This document shows positions 36,850 through 46,422 of a stretch of 64,000 nucleotides of DNA, piece after piece. Origin of the DNA: CAVYUC01 sp963771595. GTDB lineage: Bacteria > Bacteroidota > Bacteroidia > Bacteroidales > Prolixibacteraceae. Under the pieces are notes generated by a model that saw nothing but the letters and a program-made list of their open reading frames with translations, was not told the origin of the DNA and ran no database searches. Numbering within the stretch: the first letter of the stretch is position 1; every line of letters starts with the position of its first letter. The DNA is taken from the NCBI GenBank assembly GCA_963771595.1, contig CAVYUC010000005.1:1-64000 (forward strand), written 5' to 3'. The position numbers and the translations under genes were made by a program.

Positions 36850-37414
36850 ATGACACCATTTGTAGCATTTTGCAATAAAGTAGCTCCTCTTTCAGATTCA
36901 GCTATCGTTGAACTCGAAGCAGAATTAAAAGAAATAACATTCAAGAAAGGCAACTATATCCTGAATCAAAACAAAGCTTGTCGCAATCTGTATTTTCTTA
37001 ATTTGGGGCTTGTGAAAATGTTTGTTTATGCTGAAGGCAAGGAATTTATCATGAATTTTTTTCAGGAAGGAAATATGTTCACTGTACTCGATAGTTTTCC
37101 ATTTCAAACACCTTCCGAATACAATATAATTGCATTAGAAAATACCACAGTTCAATACTTGTCTCATACTGCCCTTGAACAATTAAGCCATCATCATCAC
37201 TGTGTGGAAACCTTTTATCGTAAAATTCTTTCACATGCAACTTATAATATGATGCACCGCATCAGGGAAATGCTCATTCAAACCCATTCTAGAACATTAC
37301 CAACACTATTTAGAAAATAACAGAGACTTAGTACAACGCCTTAGTTTAGGCGACCTTGCATGTTATCTGGGTATTACGCAAGTGTCTTTAAGCCGGATTA
37401 GAGCAAAAAAATAG
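36850..37414 (+). pseudogene. Crp/Fnr-family regulator, frameshifted before the HTH
   Basis: The cyclic-nucleotide-binding-like domain (FKKGNYILNQNKACRNLYFLN, then GLVKMF, TVQYLSHTALEQL) is intact to about 37285. One frame change near 37288 then leads into EHYLENN-type sequence and the HTH LGDLACYLGITQVSLSRIRAKK, which ends at 37414. A few residues near the junction are also missing. Without correction the protein would have no DNA-binding domain. Confidence 0.75.
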
Positions 37415-37454
37415 CTTTTTAACTTTTGTTAAAGGATGACCGCTTTTCATCATC

Positions 37455-37462
37455 TAGTTTTG
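37455..37462 (+). promoter_or_regulatory. possible -7 box for the 37487 gene
   Basis: TAGTTTTG fits TAnnTTTG and lies 24 bp before the ATG. TTTG at 37425-37428 is the nearest -33 candidate, but the spacer (26 bp) is long. Confidence 0.35.
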
Positions 37463-37486
37463 TATTGAATTTTAAAACAAAAGATT

Positions 37487-37792
37487 ATGAAAACAAAAGT
37501 AGAAGGCACTTATGAAATTAAGGTGCATACACCTATGGGTTTGGAAGAGGGTACATTAAAACTTGTTGTGGTTAACGGATCGCTTAGCGGAACTATTATT
37601 AACAAGAAGGGAGAATCTGAATTTAGAGACGGAACGGTATCAGACAATAAAATTCAATTTGACACCAAGATTAAAACCCCGATGGGTCGCCTCAAAGCCA
37701 GAATAACAGGAGAAGTTGAAAACGGTACATTTAATGGTATAGCTAAGCTTCCGCTTGGCACTGCAAAAGTTGAAGGGGAAAAGATTGCATAA
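37487..37792 (+). CDS. small beta-rich protein, 101 aa
   Basis: I do not recognise a named family. The protein has two similar halves, each with a TPMG turn (YEIKVHTPMGLEEGTLKLVV and FDTKIKTPMGRLKARITGEV), and is predicted all beta, like a lipocalin half-barrel. No signal peptide is seen. It lies 16 bp before the M24 protein, so the two are likely one transcript. Confidence 0.65.
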   Translation: MKTKVEGTYEIKVHTPMGLEEGTLKLVVVNGSLSGTIINKKGESEFRDGTVSDNKIQFDTKIKTPMGRLKARITGEVENGTFNGIAKLPLGTAKVEGEKIA

Positions 37793-37808
37793 TTTAAAGT
37801 CAGGAACA

Positions 37809-39068
37809 ATGAAAAAGCAAAAAGAAATAATTGTCCCGACTTATTCGCAGTCAGAAAAGTTGAGACGTTGGAATATAGCCAACCGGATAATGGAAGAAGA
37901 AAGTTTGGATGCGCTGATAATTTATGGTGACCGCGAGGGGGCATTTCCGGCATCTTATGCCCCAGACGTGTATTTTACAAATGAGCGACCCGGAGCAATG
38001 GTTATTTTCCCGAAAAATGAAGAGCCCATTTCCGTGGTATCATTAATAACAGTGGTAGAAGATCATATTCAGGCGAATCGTACTTATTCGAATGGGTGGG
38101 TTCGTCCGGAGAATATGTATGTCGGTAAAATGGGTGCAAATGTCGTTGAAATTATTGAGGATAAAAAGCTGGACCAAAGCTCAATCGGTATAATCGGGCT
38201 CGAACCATATCCTCCATTTTATTTTGATGGGGCAATCCCTTACAATACCTGGCAATATATTTTAGAAGATTTACCGGATGCAACTTTTAAATCAGTCGAC
38301 AGCAAGTTTATAGAGTATACTTCAGTAAAGTCGGATGAAGAAATTGCGGTACTAAAATGGTCGGCCAATGTGGGCGAAAAAATGTGTGATGCAATGCTGA
38401 AAGCCACTAAGCCCGGAGTAAGAGAAAATGAAATTTATGCAGCAGCCATTGCCGCTTGTGCACAGAATGTAGGTTACACTACTGAATTATTAATGGGTTC
38501 CGGTCCTGAATTTGTTGGATGGGGGCCGCCAACATGGACATTCAGGCCGGAAGAACCCCGGACAATAAAAGAAGGTGATGTGATATTAGCAGAAGTATTT
38601 AGTTCGTTTGGAATGCTGGAAACGCAGCATCAACCAGCAATTGCGGTAGGGAAAGTTCATCCTGATTTTGAAAAAGCTGCAAATACAGCCCGAAAATCTT
38701 ACGAAGAAGGCGTGAAAATTCTTCGGGCTGGAGTGACGTTTGGAGAAGTGGTAGAGGCTATGAGAAAACCCATGCGCGAGGTAAAAGATTCATGGAGTGT
38801 TCACCCCTTGATACATTCCATAAATCCCTTTGGTTTGATTGGCGCAGGTGTAGGTAGGCCCCAATTACCGGAAATCTCATATTATGGCAAAGTTCTTCCA
38901 ATACCCGATGTCGGGCTGGATACCGTTTTAAGAAAAGGGATGATATTTGCCTTTGAACCTAATTGTGCGATAGGTAACAGACTGATAAACCTGGGAGGTA
39001 CCGTAATCGTGGGAGAAAATGAAGGGATTGAGTTAAATAAAAACACTACTCAATTAATGCGGGCCTAA
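37809..39068 (+). CDS. M24 (creatinase/prolidase-like) peptidase family protein
   Basis: The 419-aa protein has a creatinase-type N-terminal domain (RRWNIANRIMEEESLDALIIYG) and a pita-bread C-terminal domain with candidate metal ligands HSINPFG, FAFEPN and GGTVIVGENEGIE. The usual first two Asp ligands are not obvious: the strand reads EGDVILAEVFSSFG where M24 enzymes have a D-x10-D pattern. It may be a divergent hydrolase that is not a metal peptidase. ATG at 37809 is preferred to an overlapping upstream reading. Confidence 0.75.
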   Translation: MKKQKEIIVPTYSQSEKLRRWNIANRIMEEESLDALIIYGDREGAFPASYAPDVYFTNERPGAMVIFPKNEEPISVVSLITVVEDHIQANRTYSNGWVRPENMYVGKMGANVVEIIEDKKLDQSSIGIIGLEPYPPFYFDGAIPYNTWQYILEDLPDATFKSVDSKFIEYTSVKSDEEIAVLKWSANVGEKMCDAMLKATKPGVRENEIYAAAIAACAQNVGYTTELLMGSGPEFVGWGPPTWTFRPEEPRTIKEGDVILAEVFSSFGMLETQHQPAIAVGKVHPDFEKAANTARKSYEEGVKILRAGVTFGEVVEAMRKPMREVKDSWSVHPLIHSINPFGLIGAGVGRPQLPEISYYGKVLPIPDVGLDTVLRKGMIFAFEPNCAIGNRLINLGGTVIVGENEGIELNKNTTQLMRA

Positions 39069-39284
39069 CTCCATTTAAAACTTCTTATTCATGTAAACAG
39101 CGATTTTCAGGGAAAAGGTATTGCTACACAAGTATTAAAAATGCAGGCAAATAGAGTGTTAAAGGCAAACAGAAAACCTATTTGTTCAACTACATTAGAA
39201 AATACAGCTGCAAGAAAAGCGATTGAAAAATCAGGCTATTATTGTTCAAATATCATATTTGACATTGTCCTTTCCGATAAATAA
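39069..39284 (+). pseudogene. GNAT acetyltransferase C-terminal relic
   Basis: The 71-codon open frame without a start contains the acetyl-CoA-binding HVNSDFQGKGIATQVLK and the ending TLENTAARKAIEKSGYY, typical of the GNAT fold's second half. The first half is missing; the frame begins directly after the M24 stop. The following 215 bp hold only a 24-codon frame at 39300 that I cannot identify. Confidence 0.65.
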
Positions 39285-39499
39285 TTTACAATTGAAAAAA
39301 TGAGAAGAGCACGTGACATTCCGGCTACTATTATTAATCTGCTTATTGCTGTTGCTGAAACATTGCGTCAATAAATAGCCTTCAAAGATGAGCTAAAGCT
39401 TTGCTGGTATTTGGCATTGAATATTAATTCCCGAAAATTAATTCTTAAAAAATGAAATACAGTAATCAATTTATTTATAAACAATTAAACAATTTTATC

Positions 39500-40252
39500 A
39501 TGAAACGACATTAAAAGTAAATTCTTATTAAACAAAGAATACTATTAGCGATTTTAGGTTTAGGATTCATCATCACTTCTTGTGAAAAAGATGATTTTAA
39601 TATAGTTCCATCAGCAAAAGTAACAACAACCAACTTTTCGGCTTCAAACATTAGCCAATTAGATGTATCTGATGTGTTTAATGTTTACGTAAGTTTTTCG
39701 GAAACAGAAGAATCTGTTCAGGTGGAAGCAAACGAAAACATTCATCATTTAATAGAAATGAGACAATCGGGCAATAAATTAATTGTTGGCTTAAACAAAA
39801 ATACCAATATTAGTGGAGCTCTTGTTTTAAATATTTACATTAAAACGGCAGCACTTACAATGGTAAAAGCTGAACGTACCTCATCAATTGAATTTGAAAA
39901 CCTTTTGAAAACGTCTCAGCTCGATTTGGAAATTACTGATGCCGCCAAAGTTTCAGGAAGTATTGAAGTAGATGATTTGGTTGCCAAACTTATAGGATTA
40001 GCGAAACTGGATATCTCCGGGACCTCAGATTCCTTTGACATTGATGCAGCAGGGGCTTCTGAAATGACTGGTTTTGATTTTGTAACCAATAACTTAAAAG
40101 CCAACCTAAATGGTAGTTGCAACATCTCGTTAACCACTAATCAGAAGTTGGATGTTTCAGCAAGCGGGAATTCAAATGTTTACTATAAAGGAAATGGCGT
40201 AATAGACAAACAAAACCTTAAAGACACTTCTACAATTGTAAAAATGGATTAA
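39500..40252 (+). pseudogene. DUF2807-type auto-adhesin lipoprotein, stops near the start
   Basis: The body reads as a lipoprotein (LLAILGLGFIITSC, Cys in the lipobox) followed by a GIN/DUF2807 beta-helix domain: LDVSDVFNVYVSFSE, IKTAALTMVKAER and SASGNSNVYYKGNG, ending at 40252. The expected ATG at 39500 is followed in the same frame by TAA at codons 5 and 7. The gene must use a non-standard start after 39520 or it is broken. Confidence 0.65.
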
Positions 40253-40261
40253 GCGCTGTAG

Positions 40262-40269
40262 TAAATTTG
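40262..40269 (+). promoter_or_regulatory. possible -7 box for YrdB-family gene
   Basis: TAAATTTG fits TAnnTTTG, with TTG at 40236-40238 and a 23-bp spacer. It lies 30 bp before the ATG at 40299. Confidence 0.4.
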
Positions 40270-40298
40270 ACTTCTAAAAAGAATTATAAATTAACGAA

Positions 40299-40667
40299 AT
40301 GAGTTCAAATCCAATTAATCTGGCCGTACGTTTCCTACTTGAAATTTTTTCCTTAGCTATTATAGGAATTTGGGGATGGAAACAAGGTGACAACTGGGAA
40401 CGATATATACTGGCTATTGGCTTGCCGATTATTGCAGCTGCGATTTGGGGAACATTTGCCGTTGCTAATGATCCCAGCCGTTCAGGCAATGCTCCCGTGC
40501 CCGTTTCAGGAATAGTAAGGCTTGGTATTGAATTTTTATTTTTTGGTTTTGCCACCTGGGCATTGTATAACATGGAATCAATTCGGCTAAGTCTTGTGCT
40601 GGGCGTTATTGTGTTATTGCATTATGTCATTTCTTACGACCGCATATTTTGGCTACTAAAAAAATAA
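40299..40667 (+). CDS. YrdB-family membrane protein (DUF2568)
   Basis: The 122-aa protein has four membrane segments and the family features RFLLEIFSLAIIGIWGW near the start and WGTFAVANDPSRSGNAPVPV in the loop. The function is unknown. It is intact among several broken neighbours. Confidence 0.8.
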   Translation: MSSNPINLAVRFLLEIFSLAIIGIWGWKQGDNWERYILAIGLPIIAAAIWGTFAVANDPSRSGNAPVPVSGIVRLGIEFLFFGFATWALYNMESIRLSLVLGVIVLLHYVISYDRIFWLLKK

Positions 40668-40671
40668 ATCC

Positions 40672-41960
40672 ATGAAATATATACTTTATTTTAACAATCG
40701 TTCAACTGTTCTCTTTCGGAGAATTAAAAGCTCAAACCTAGTCAGGAACTATTCAATACGGCAAATCAACTATCGACTATCAGGTAAAATTGGTAGAAAG
40801 AGAGAACCAAACCAATGCGTTCTTCACAAGTATCAATATGAATGCCTATGAAATTCCATGTCAAAATACAATGCTGGAAAAAGACACTTTGAAGTTTTAT
40901 GTTGTCAGCGATTTCTATACCTATGAATATCATTATGTCAAACAAAAAGAAAATTTTAAAGGAAACCTGAATATTTATTCCAATGAATCGGAGCAGTTGT
41001 TAAATTCCTTTGAAACAAAGTTTGAACCGAAAGTATAGAGATGAAGAGCTATGATAAATTGAAAAGACCGATTTCACATTCGAATCAAACGGACTTCAGC
41101 TTTATGGTACCTTATGGAAGCCAGAGAAATCAAATCAAAAGGGATTGTTTTTTGTCACATCATCACAGGGAAACGACCGAAGCGGAACCAATGCAGAAGC
41201 GTATTATTTTGTCCGATTAGGTTATACCGTTTTTAATTACGATAAACGGGGGACCGGAAAATCAGAAGGAAATTGGCAATCCGCAACCATTGAAGAGCTC
41301 TGTTACGATGATATTCAAGCCCTTGAATTTTTCTCAAGAATTTCCGGCCTTCCATTATCCGAAATTGGTATTAAAGGAAGCAGTCAGGGAGGTATTAAAA
41401 TCCCTTACATCCTGGCAAAAATGCCCGAATTAGGGTTTGGAATTTCGATTAGCTGCCCAAATGGAACGCTTCTGGAAAGCGACTTAAATAGTTGGAAAAA
41501 CATGAACTACAACTCTATGGGAAAGGATGATATTGAACAGGCTGTAAAAGTTCAAAAAGCCGGATATAATTATCTCGCAGGAAATATTTCGTACGATTCA
41601 TTAACGCAAATAAAAAATGAAAATAGTGGTGAGGAATGGCTAAAATTCGTTTGGATACCTGAACGTGATATTCAAAAGGATTACAAACTAAACTTTAGCG
41701 GACTTCCCTATTTTGAAAAAATTACACAACCGGTTTTAGTAATTCAAGGATTGTCCGATAAAGTGATTCCACTCAACAGCTACAAAATCATTGAAAATGC
41801 AATTGCTAAGTCAAAATCAACAAATTATCAGATTATTACTTTGGAAAACACCTCACACTCCATGACCTGGCTAAATGAAGACTTTCCCTATTTTCAAATT
41901 CTTTCACCCGAGTACCTTCCTGCTGTAAACAGCTGGTTAAAGAAAATTCAAAACAAATAA
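40672..41960 (+). pseudogene. secreted alpha/beta hydrolase, multiply broken
   Basis: The reading gives a signal peptide (frame change near 40692), a TAG at about 40740 in the mature frame, an N-terminal beta domain (STIDYQVKLVERENQ ... FETKFEPKV), a stop and frame change at 41036-41060, and then a hydrolase domain. The last shows YTVFNYDKRGTGKSEGNW, nucleophile IKGSSQGGIK, Asp in LVIQGLSDKVIPL and His in ENTSHSM. The 3' half from 41145 is open but would lack its leader. At least four lesions point to true decay. It is a relative of the intact hydrolase at 44066. Confidence 0.7.
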
Positions 41961-41967
41961 TCAAACG

Positions 41968-42121
41968 ATGAACGCTGCTACGGTTAGTATTTTTATCTGG
42001 GGGATTTAAAGGTCTGGCAATCTTTAAAGTGGCTAAACCCAGAATTATTTTCTTTGGAATTATTGATGCTCTTGGAGCAATATGGACATTATTAACATTG
42101 ATGAAAAAATATGTACTTTAG
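41968..42121 (+). pseudogene. small membrane protein fragment with G-run frameshift
   Basis: ATG 41968 opens MNAATVSIFIWG, and after one frame change in GGGGG (about 42000) the text continues GFKGLAIFKVAKPRIIFFGI and IDALGAIWTLLTLMKKYVL to a stop at 42121. It is about 50 residues of two hydrophobic helices with no family that I know. Confidence 0.45.
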
Positions 42122-42242
42122 AAAGTGCAGAATCATAATTGGATTTTTGAAATAGTATGAAAAAGACAGATGCCTTTTTTGCAACAGTTTCATTTGCATG
42201 TAATAATTTCTGATTTGCACCACTAACTAAAAAAGTACACTT

Positions 42243-42734
42243 TTGAGTACCGATTTTTACAATACTTCAATTTTACCGTTTGCCGGAATAATTATCAAAT
42301 TGTGCAGGGCCTATACGAATTCACAAGAAGATTTTGAAGATTATTACCAGGAAGTGTGTTTGCAAATTTGGCGGAGTAAAGAAAACTTTCGGGAGGAATC
42401 GGAATGGAGTACATGGGTTTACCGGATTTCTCTGAACGTTTGTTTGACCTTACTAAAGAAAAAGAAAAACAACAGTCAGCATTTTGTGTCAGACTCATTA
42501 CCCGCTGAAGAAACGGAAGATAATTATGCATTTTCAGACGAATCTCTAAATCTTTTATACGCTGCAATTCGAAAATTGTCGGAAATAGACAGAGCTGTTA
42601 TAATGCTTTATCTGGAAGAAAAATCGCATAAGGAAATCGCGGATATTATAGGAACAAATTCAAATAATATTGGTGTACGTGTTCAAAGAATTAAAATGAG
42701 ATTAAAAAGAATATTAGATGGAGAAATCAATTGA
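42243..42734 (+). CDS. ECF RNA polymerase sigma factor
   Basis: The 163-aa protein has region 2 (EDYYQEVCLQIWRSKENFR, WSTWVYRISLNVCLTLLKKKK) and region 4 (LYLEEKSHKEIADIIGTNSNNIGVRVQRIKMRLK). The start appears to be TTG at 42243; I find no better ATG. It overlaps the next gene by 17 bp, the usual arrangement of a sigma factor and its membrane partner. CACTAACTAA at 42221-42230 just upstream recurs before the second such module. Confidence 0.85.
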   Translation: MSTDFYNTSILPFAGIIIKLCRAYTNSQEDFEDYYQEVCLQIWRSKENFREESEWSTWVYRISLNVCLTLLKKKKNNSQHFVSDSLPAEETEDNYAFSDESLNLLYAAIRKLSEIDRAVIMLYLEEKSHKEIADIIGTNSNNIGVRVQRIKMRLKRILDGEIN

Positions 42735-43374
42735 AAATATTTGGAAAGAGGGTTTTTTGAAAAACGATGCATTGGTAGCGCCAAAAGTTAACAGTCTGTA
42801 CACCCGAAAATCAATCCACATCATTGATAAGTTCAAACGGATGTTTCGAACAAATTTGATCGCAATAGTTGTTGGATCAATTGCCTTTCTGATTGTTTCC
42901 TGGTTTTTGCACATTCCGGTAATGGGTGTGCTATTTTTTGTAACGCTTATGGTATTGGTTTTTATTAATAAGCGCTTATTGAATGAGTTGGAAAGCATTG
43001 ATAAAGGACAAAATAGTTATCAATACCTCAAAGATTTTAGTCAATGGATAAAAAAACAAATAGCCATAAATAAGCGAATCTCCCGATTTTTGTATCCCAT
43101 TTTCTTTATGTCATTTATTCTGGGCTTTTGGTTTAACAATACAAAGGATGTTTATTTAGGCGAACGACTCGTTAAGCGATTATTACAAGTTTACCCTGAC
43201 ACCTACCTGGTATTTGGTGTGCCGCTATTTGGGATAATAATTGCTATTTTAATTATTGCCGCACTGGCCTGGTTTGGCGGTAGAATTTACCTGTGGGATT
43301 TGAACGTTATTTACGGAAGAGTATTGAAAAAGCTGGATGAATTGCTAACTGATTTAGAAAGTTTACGAAGTTGA
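42718..43374 (+). CDS. membrane partner of ECF sigma (putative anti-sigma)
   Basis: The 218-aa protein has a cytoplasmic N-terminal 45 residues (MEKSIENIWKEGFLKNDALVAPK), two close membrane segments (about 46-85), a loop, two more segments (about 128-195) and a helical tail. It lacks a recognisable zinc anti-sigma domain. Overlap with the sigma gene and the resemblance of the partner at 46423 (ELKDIWNNSSQ) support an anti-sigma or regulatory role. Confidence 0.65.
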   Translation: MEKSIENIWKEGFLKNDALVAPKVNSLYTRKSIHIIDKFKRMFRTNLIAIVVGSIAFLIVSWFLHIPVMGVLFFVTLMVLVFINKRLLNELESIDKGQNSYQYLKDFSQWIKKQIAINKRISRFLYPIFFMSFILGFWFNNTKDVYLGERLVKRLLQVYPDTYLVFGVPLFGIIIAILIIAALAWFGGRIYLWDLNVIYGRVLKKLDELLTDLESLRS

Positions 43375-43497
43375 ATTCCTCTTGTAAAGGTTCATTTACA
43401 AGGCCTTTTAGTTTATTAATGAAAAAAAGATTGTTTTGTATGTAATATTTATTGCATGGAGCCACTAAACAGGAAAACATTGAAACATTAATTTATT

Positions 43498-43954
43498 ATG
43501 ACATTACAGGAAGCATATCAAATTATTCGAAGGTTTAAAAACTGAAAAAATTAAAAAATCTGAAATTAGAGTTTATAACCAATTTCTTCATATTCTAACC
43601 GAATTGAAAAAAAGAGATTTCTCAAAAGATGAAATTCAATCCATTGAAGAGGAATTGGATGGTTTGAATTTAGGTTCGAATCCTGAGAACCAGGAAAAAA
43701 TACTATCGCAAAGCACTTCATAAATTAAATGAGTACTTAAAAGATACATTTTCCCTGATACCAAATGGCTACTATACCACTTATCGGTATAGGCTATTGG
43801 AGTAGCCTTTGGGCCAGTTCTAGGAGTTCTTTTTGGGCAGTTTTTTGAAAAGTCTTTGGGCATTTCATTCGGAATTAGCATCGGCATTATCATCGGCTTA
43901 TTGGCTGGGCAATATTTGGATTCTCAGGCAAAAACTGCGGGAAACGTTCTTTAA
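43498..43954 (+). pseudogene. two-segment membrane protein with glycine zipper, frameshifted
   Basis: Joined across about three frame changes the text reads MTLQEAYQII, KTEKIKKSEIRVYNQFLHIL, FSKDEIQSIEEELDGLNL, YYRKALHKLNEYLKDTF, and then glycine-rich membrane helices AIGVAFGPVLGVLFGQF and GISIGIIIGLLAGQYLDSQA. The breaks lie near 43535, 43700 and 43785. I have a sense of this as a conserved small family in Bacteroidota, without known function. Confidence 0.6.
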
Positions 43955-44065
43955 CCTCCAATGCTGCGAACACCTTCCGTTACTAATTATTAGCACTATT
44001 TTTCTTTATACAGCACGGCTGAATACAGCTTTGGCTTAATCACTTACATTTAAAATTTAACGAAA

Positions 44066-45472
44066 ATGAAATCATCTGTATTAACAACTATTTTAATAGC
44101 AATTTGCATGGTAAATGCCTTTTCTCAAAACCTCTCCGGTGTTTGGCATGGAAAGGCAAAAACTACGGATAACAAAGAAATTCTTTTTGTATTTCTTTTT
44201 GAAAACAATGCCAATGACTTAACTTCAACAATGGCTGTTCCTTCTTTTAATGTTTCCGACATCAAACCAAAAGCAACCACTTTTGAAAATGGAAAATTAA
44301 GTATCGATGGTTCAAATGTGGGTATGAAATACGAGGGAAAATTAAACGAAACTACCCATCTGATAGAAGGTACGTATACTGAAGGAGGTGTTTTACTTGC
44401 TTTAAACTTAAAAAAAGGGAATCCTGAAATGCCAAAAATTAACAGGCCCCAGGAACCTGTAAAACCTTATCCTTATTACGAAGAACAAGTTATTTTTGAG
44501 AATCCTGAAGCAGGTATTAAGTTATCGGGAACATTTACAAGACCTAACCAAAAAGGAAAGTATCCGGTGGTTGTTTTAATAAGCGGAAGTGGCCGACATG
44601 ACAGAGATGGAAGCATGATGACGCACCGGCCTTTTTTGGTATTGTCGGATTATCTTACACGAAAAGGCATAGCGGTGTTGCGCTACGATGACAGAGGATT
44701 TGGAGAATCTACCGGTGATTTTAGCAAAGCCACAACTGCCGATTTCGCACAAGATGTGATAAGTGCCGTTCATTATTTAAAATCAAGAAACGACATCAAC
44801 CCAAATCAAATAGGATTAATCGGGCATAGCGAAGGAGGTATTATTGCTCCACTGGCAGCAAATCAAACTTCAGATATTTCATTTATTGTAGCCTTGGCTG
44901 CCACAGGTATTCCGGGTAGTGAAGTAGCTGTTATGCAGGCCAAAACGTTAAGACCGTTTCCGGTTCCCGATGAAGATAGATTTGCAGAGAATGTAAGAAA
45001 AACGATTCAGATTGCCACCTCAGATGCAGAAATGCCAGCCAAAAAAAGCGCATTAAATGCTCATAATGAAGCGTACTTAAAACCGATATTAAAATTACTA
45101 GGTGCAACTGATGAAAACATTTCAAGCTTTATTGAAAAAGAAACGGAAACAGTTTTAAAACCATGGAATATTTATTTCTACAACTATAATCCTTCTAGTG
45201 AATTTGAAAAATTACAAATACCTGTGCTCTCATTAAACGGAAGTAAGGATCAGCAGGTAGATGCTATCATAAATCAAAATGCCATACGCAATGCTTTAAT
45301 TAAAGGAGAAAATAAAAACTACAAGATTGTTGAGTTGGAAAATTTAAACCATTTATTTCAGGAATGTGAAACAGGTAACATAAATGAATATAAAGAGATA
45401 GAACAAACAATGTCACCTAATGCATTGAATGAAATTTCTACCTGGATTTTGGGAAATATTCAGGTAAAATAA
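44066..45472 (+). CDS. secreted alpha/beta hydrolase (dienelactone hydrolase/esterase-like)
   Basis: A signal peptide (IAICMVNAFSQ) precedes a lipocalin-like N-terminal domain (LSGVWHGKAKTTDNKEILFVF, about 22-120) and the hydrolase domain. The oxyanion strand is VVVLISGSGRHDRDGSM, the nucleophile is GLIGHSEGGIIAP, Asp is in LNGSKDQQVD and His in NLNHLFQE. The length (468 aa) is usual for the family, which acts on esters or peptides in the periplasm. Relics of two relatives lie at 40672-41960 and 48163-48320. Confidence 0.85.
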   Translation: MKSSVLTTILIAICMVNAFSQNLSGVWHGKAKTTDNKEILFVFLFENNANDLTSTMAVPSFNVSDIKPKATTFENGKLSIDGSNVGMKYEGKLNETTHLIEGTYTEGGVLLALNLKKGNPEMPKINRPQEPVKPYPYYEEQVIFENPEAGIKLSGTFTRPNQKGKYPVVVLISGSGRHDRDGSMMTHRPFLVLSDYLTRKGIAVLRYDDRGFGESTGDFSKATTADFAQDVISAVHYLKSRNDINPNQIGLIGHSEGGIIAPLAANQTSDISFIVALAATGIPGSEVAVMQAKTLRPFPVPDEDRFAENVRKTIQIATSDAEMPAKKSALNAHNEAYLKPILKLLGATDENISSFIEKETETVLKPWNIYFYNYNPSSEFEKLQIPVLSLNGSKDQQVDAIINQNAIRNALIKGENKNYKIVELENLNHLFQECETGNINEYKEIEQTMSPNALNEISTWILGNIQVK

Positions 45473-45553
45473 AAAGCTATTTTCTGTCATATTTCCTTAA
45501 AGTCAGTCACTAACTAAGTAGAGACAAAAAATAAACAATTAAATTTCAATAAA

Positions 45554-45772
45554 ATGGTAAACAAAAAAAAGAAAGTGAATCAAATTCTCACAAGAAATCA
45601 AATCATTAGCAGTATAATATGGGCTATTGTTATACTCGCATGCTCTTATAGCCTGGAAAGGTCAAATAAGGAAATAATCTATATTCTTATAGCAGGATTC
45701 TTTGTTGAATTTCTCCGAATAACCTCATCAAACAAGGCTTTAAAAAAAGCCAACATACCAGAGGAAAATTGA
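45554..45772 (+). CDS. small membrane protein, 72 aa
   Basis: One long hydrophobic stretch with a break (IISSIIWAIVILACSYSL, IIYILIAGFFVEFL) lies between charged ends. I do not recognise it. CACTAACTAA at 45508-45517 precedes it, as before the sigma gene at 42243. It may be a small companion of the sigma module downstream. Confidence 0.5.
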   Translation: MVNKKKKVNQILTRNQIISSIIWAIVILACSYSLERSNKEIIYILIAGFFVEFLRITSSNKALKKANIPEEN

Positions 45773-45914
45773 GAGGAATAAATTCAGGTTTGATTTTTTT
45801 AGTTTATCAGGCTGACAAAGAATGTATAAAAACCTGTTTTTAAACCTGTTGGTAAATAAAATTTAATAACTTCATTTTTTGACAGATTTAAAGAGCAGAT
45901 ACAAATAATTTGAG

Positions 45915-46421
45915 ATGCCGCATAAATTGAAAATAAACTTTGAACGGATACTTGAGGAAAATAAGAATAAGATATTCAGGATTTGCAGAATCTATGCTAC
46001 TATTCCTATAGAACCTCAAGACCTCTTTCAGGAAGTTGTTTTTCAAATTTGGAAATCACTTGATAGTTTCAAAGGTCATTCATCGATAGATACCTGGGTG
46101 TATAAAATTACGATTAACGTCTGTTTACGTTCTAAAATTAAATTGGACAAGATTAATAATAAAACAGACCGATTTGAATCTATTCATTTTACAGCAGTAG
46201 AAAAAGAAATTGATGTTTCTGAACAAGAAAAATTCAATTATTTAAAAGAATGCATTTCAACTTTAAATGAGACTGATACTTCGCTTATTGTACTTTATTT
46301 AGATGATTTATCATATAAAGATATTTCCATAATCACAGGATTATCGGAAAATCATATTGCAGTAAAAATGAAGAGAATCAGAAAAAAGTTATTTGAATGT
46401 ATCACTTCAAAAATCAAATAA
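45915..46421 (+). CDS. ECF RNA polymerase sigma factor
   Basis: The 168-aa protein has region 2 (PQDLFQEVVFQIWKSLDSFK, SIDTWVYKITINVCLRSKIK) and region 4 (LYLDDLSYKDISIITGLSENHIAVKMKRIRKKL). It is a paralogue of 42243-42734. It is followed 1 bp after its stop by a membrane partner and then an M23 peptidase, forming a three-gene unit likely to act on envelope stress. Confidence 0.85.
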   Translation: MPHKLKINFERILEENKNKIFRICRIYATIPIEPQDLFQEVVFQIWKSLDSFKGHSSIDTWVYKITINVCLRSKIKLDKINNKTDRFESIHFTAVEKEIDVSEQEKFNYLKECISTLNETDTSLIVLYLDDLSYKDISIITGLSENHIAVKMKRIRKKLFECITSKIK

Positions 46422-46422
46422 A

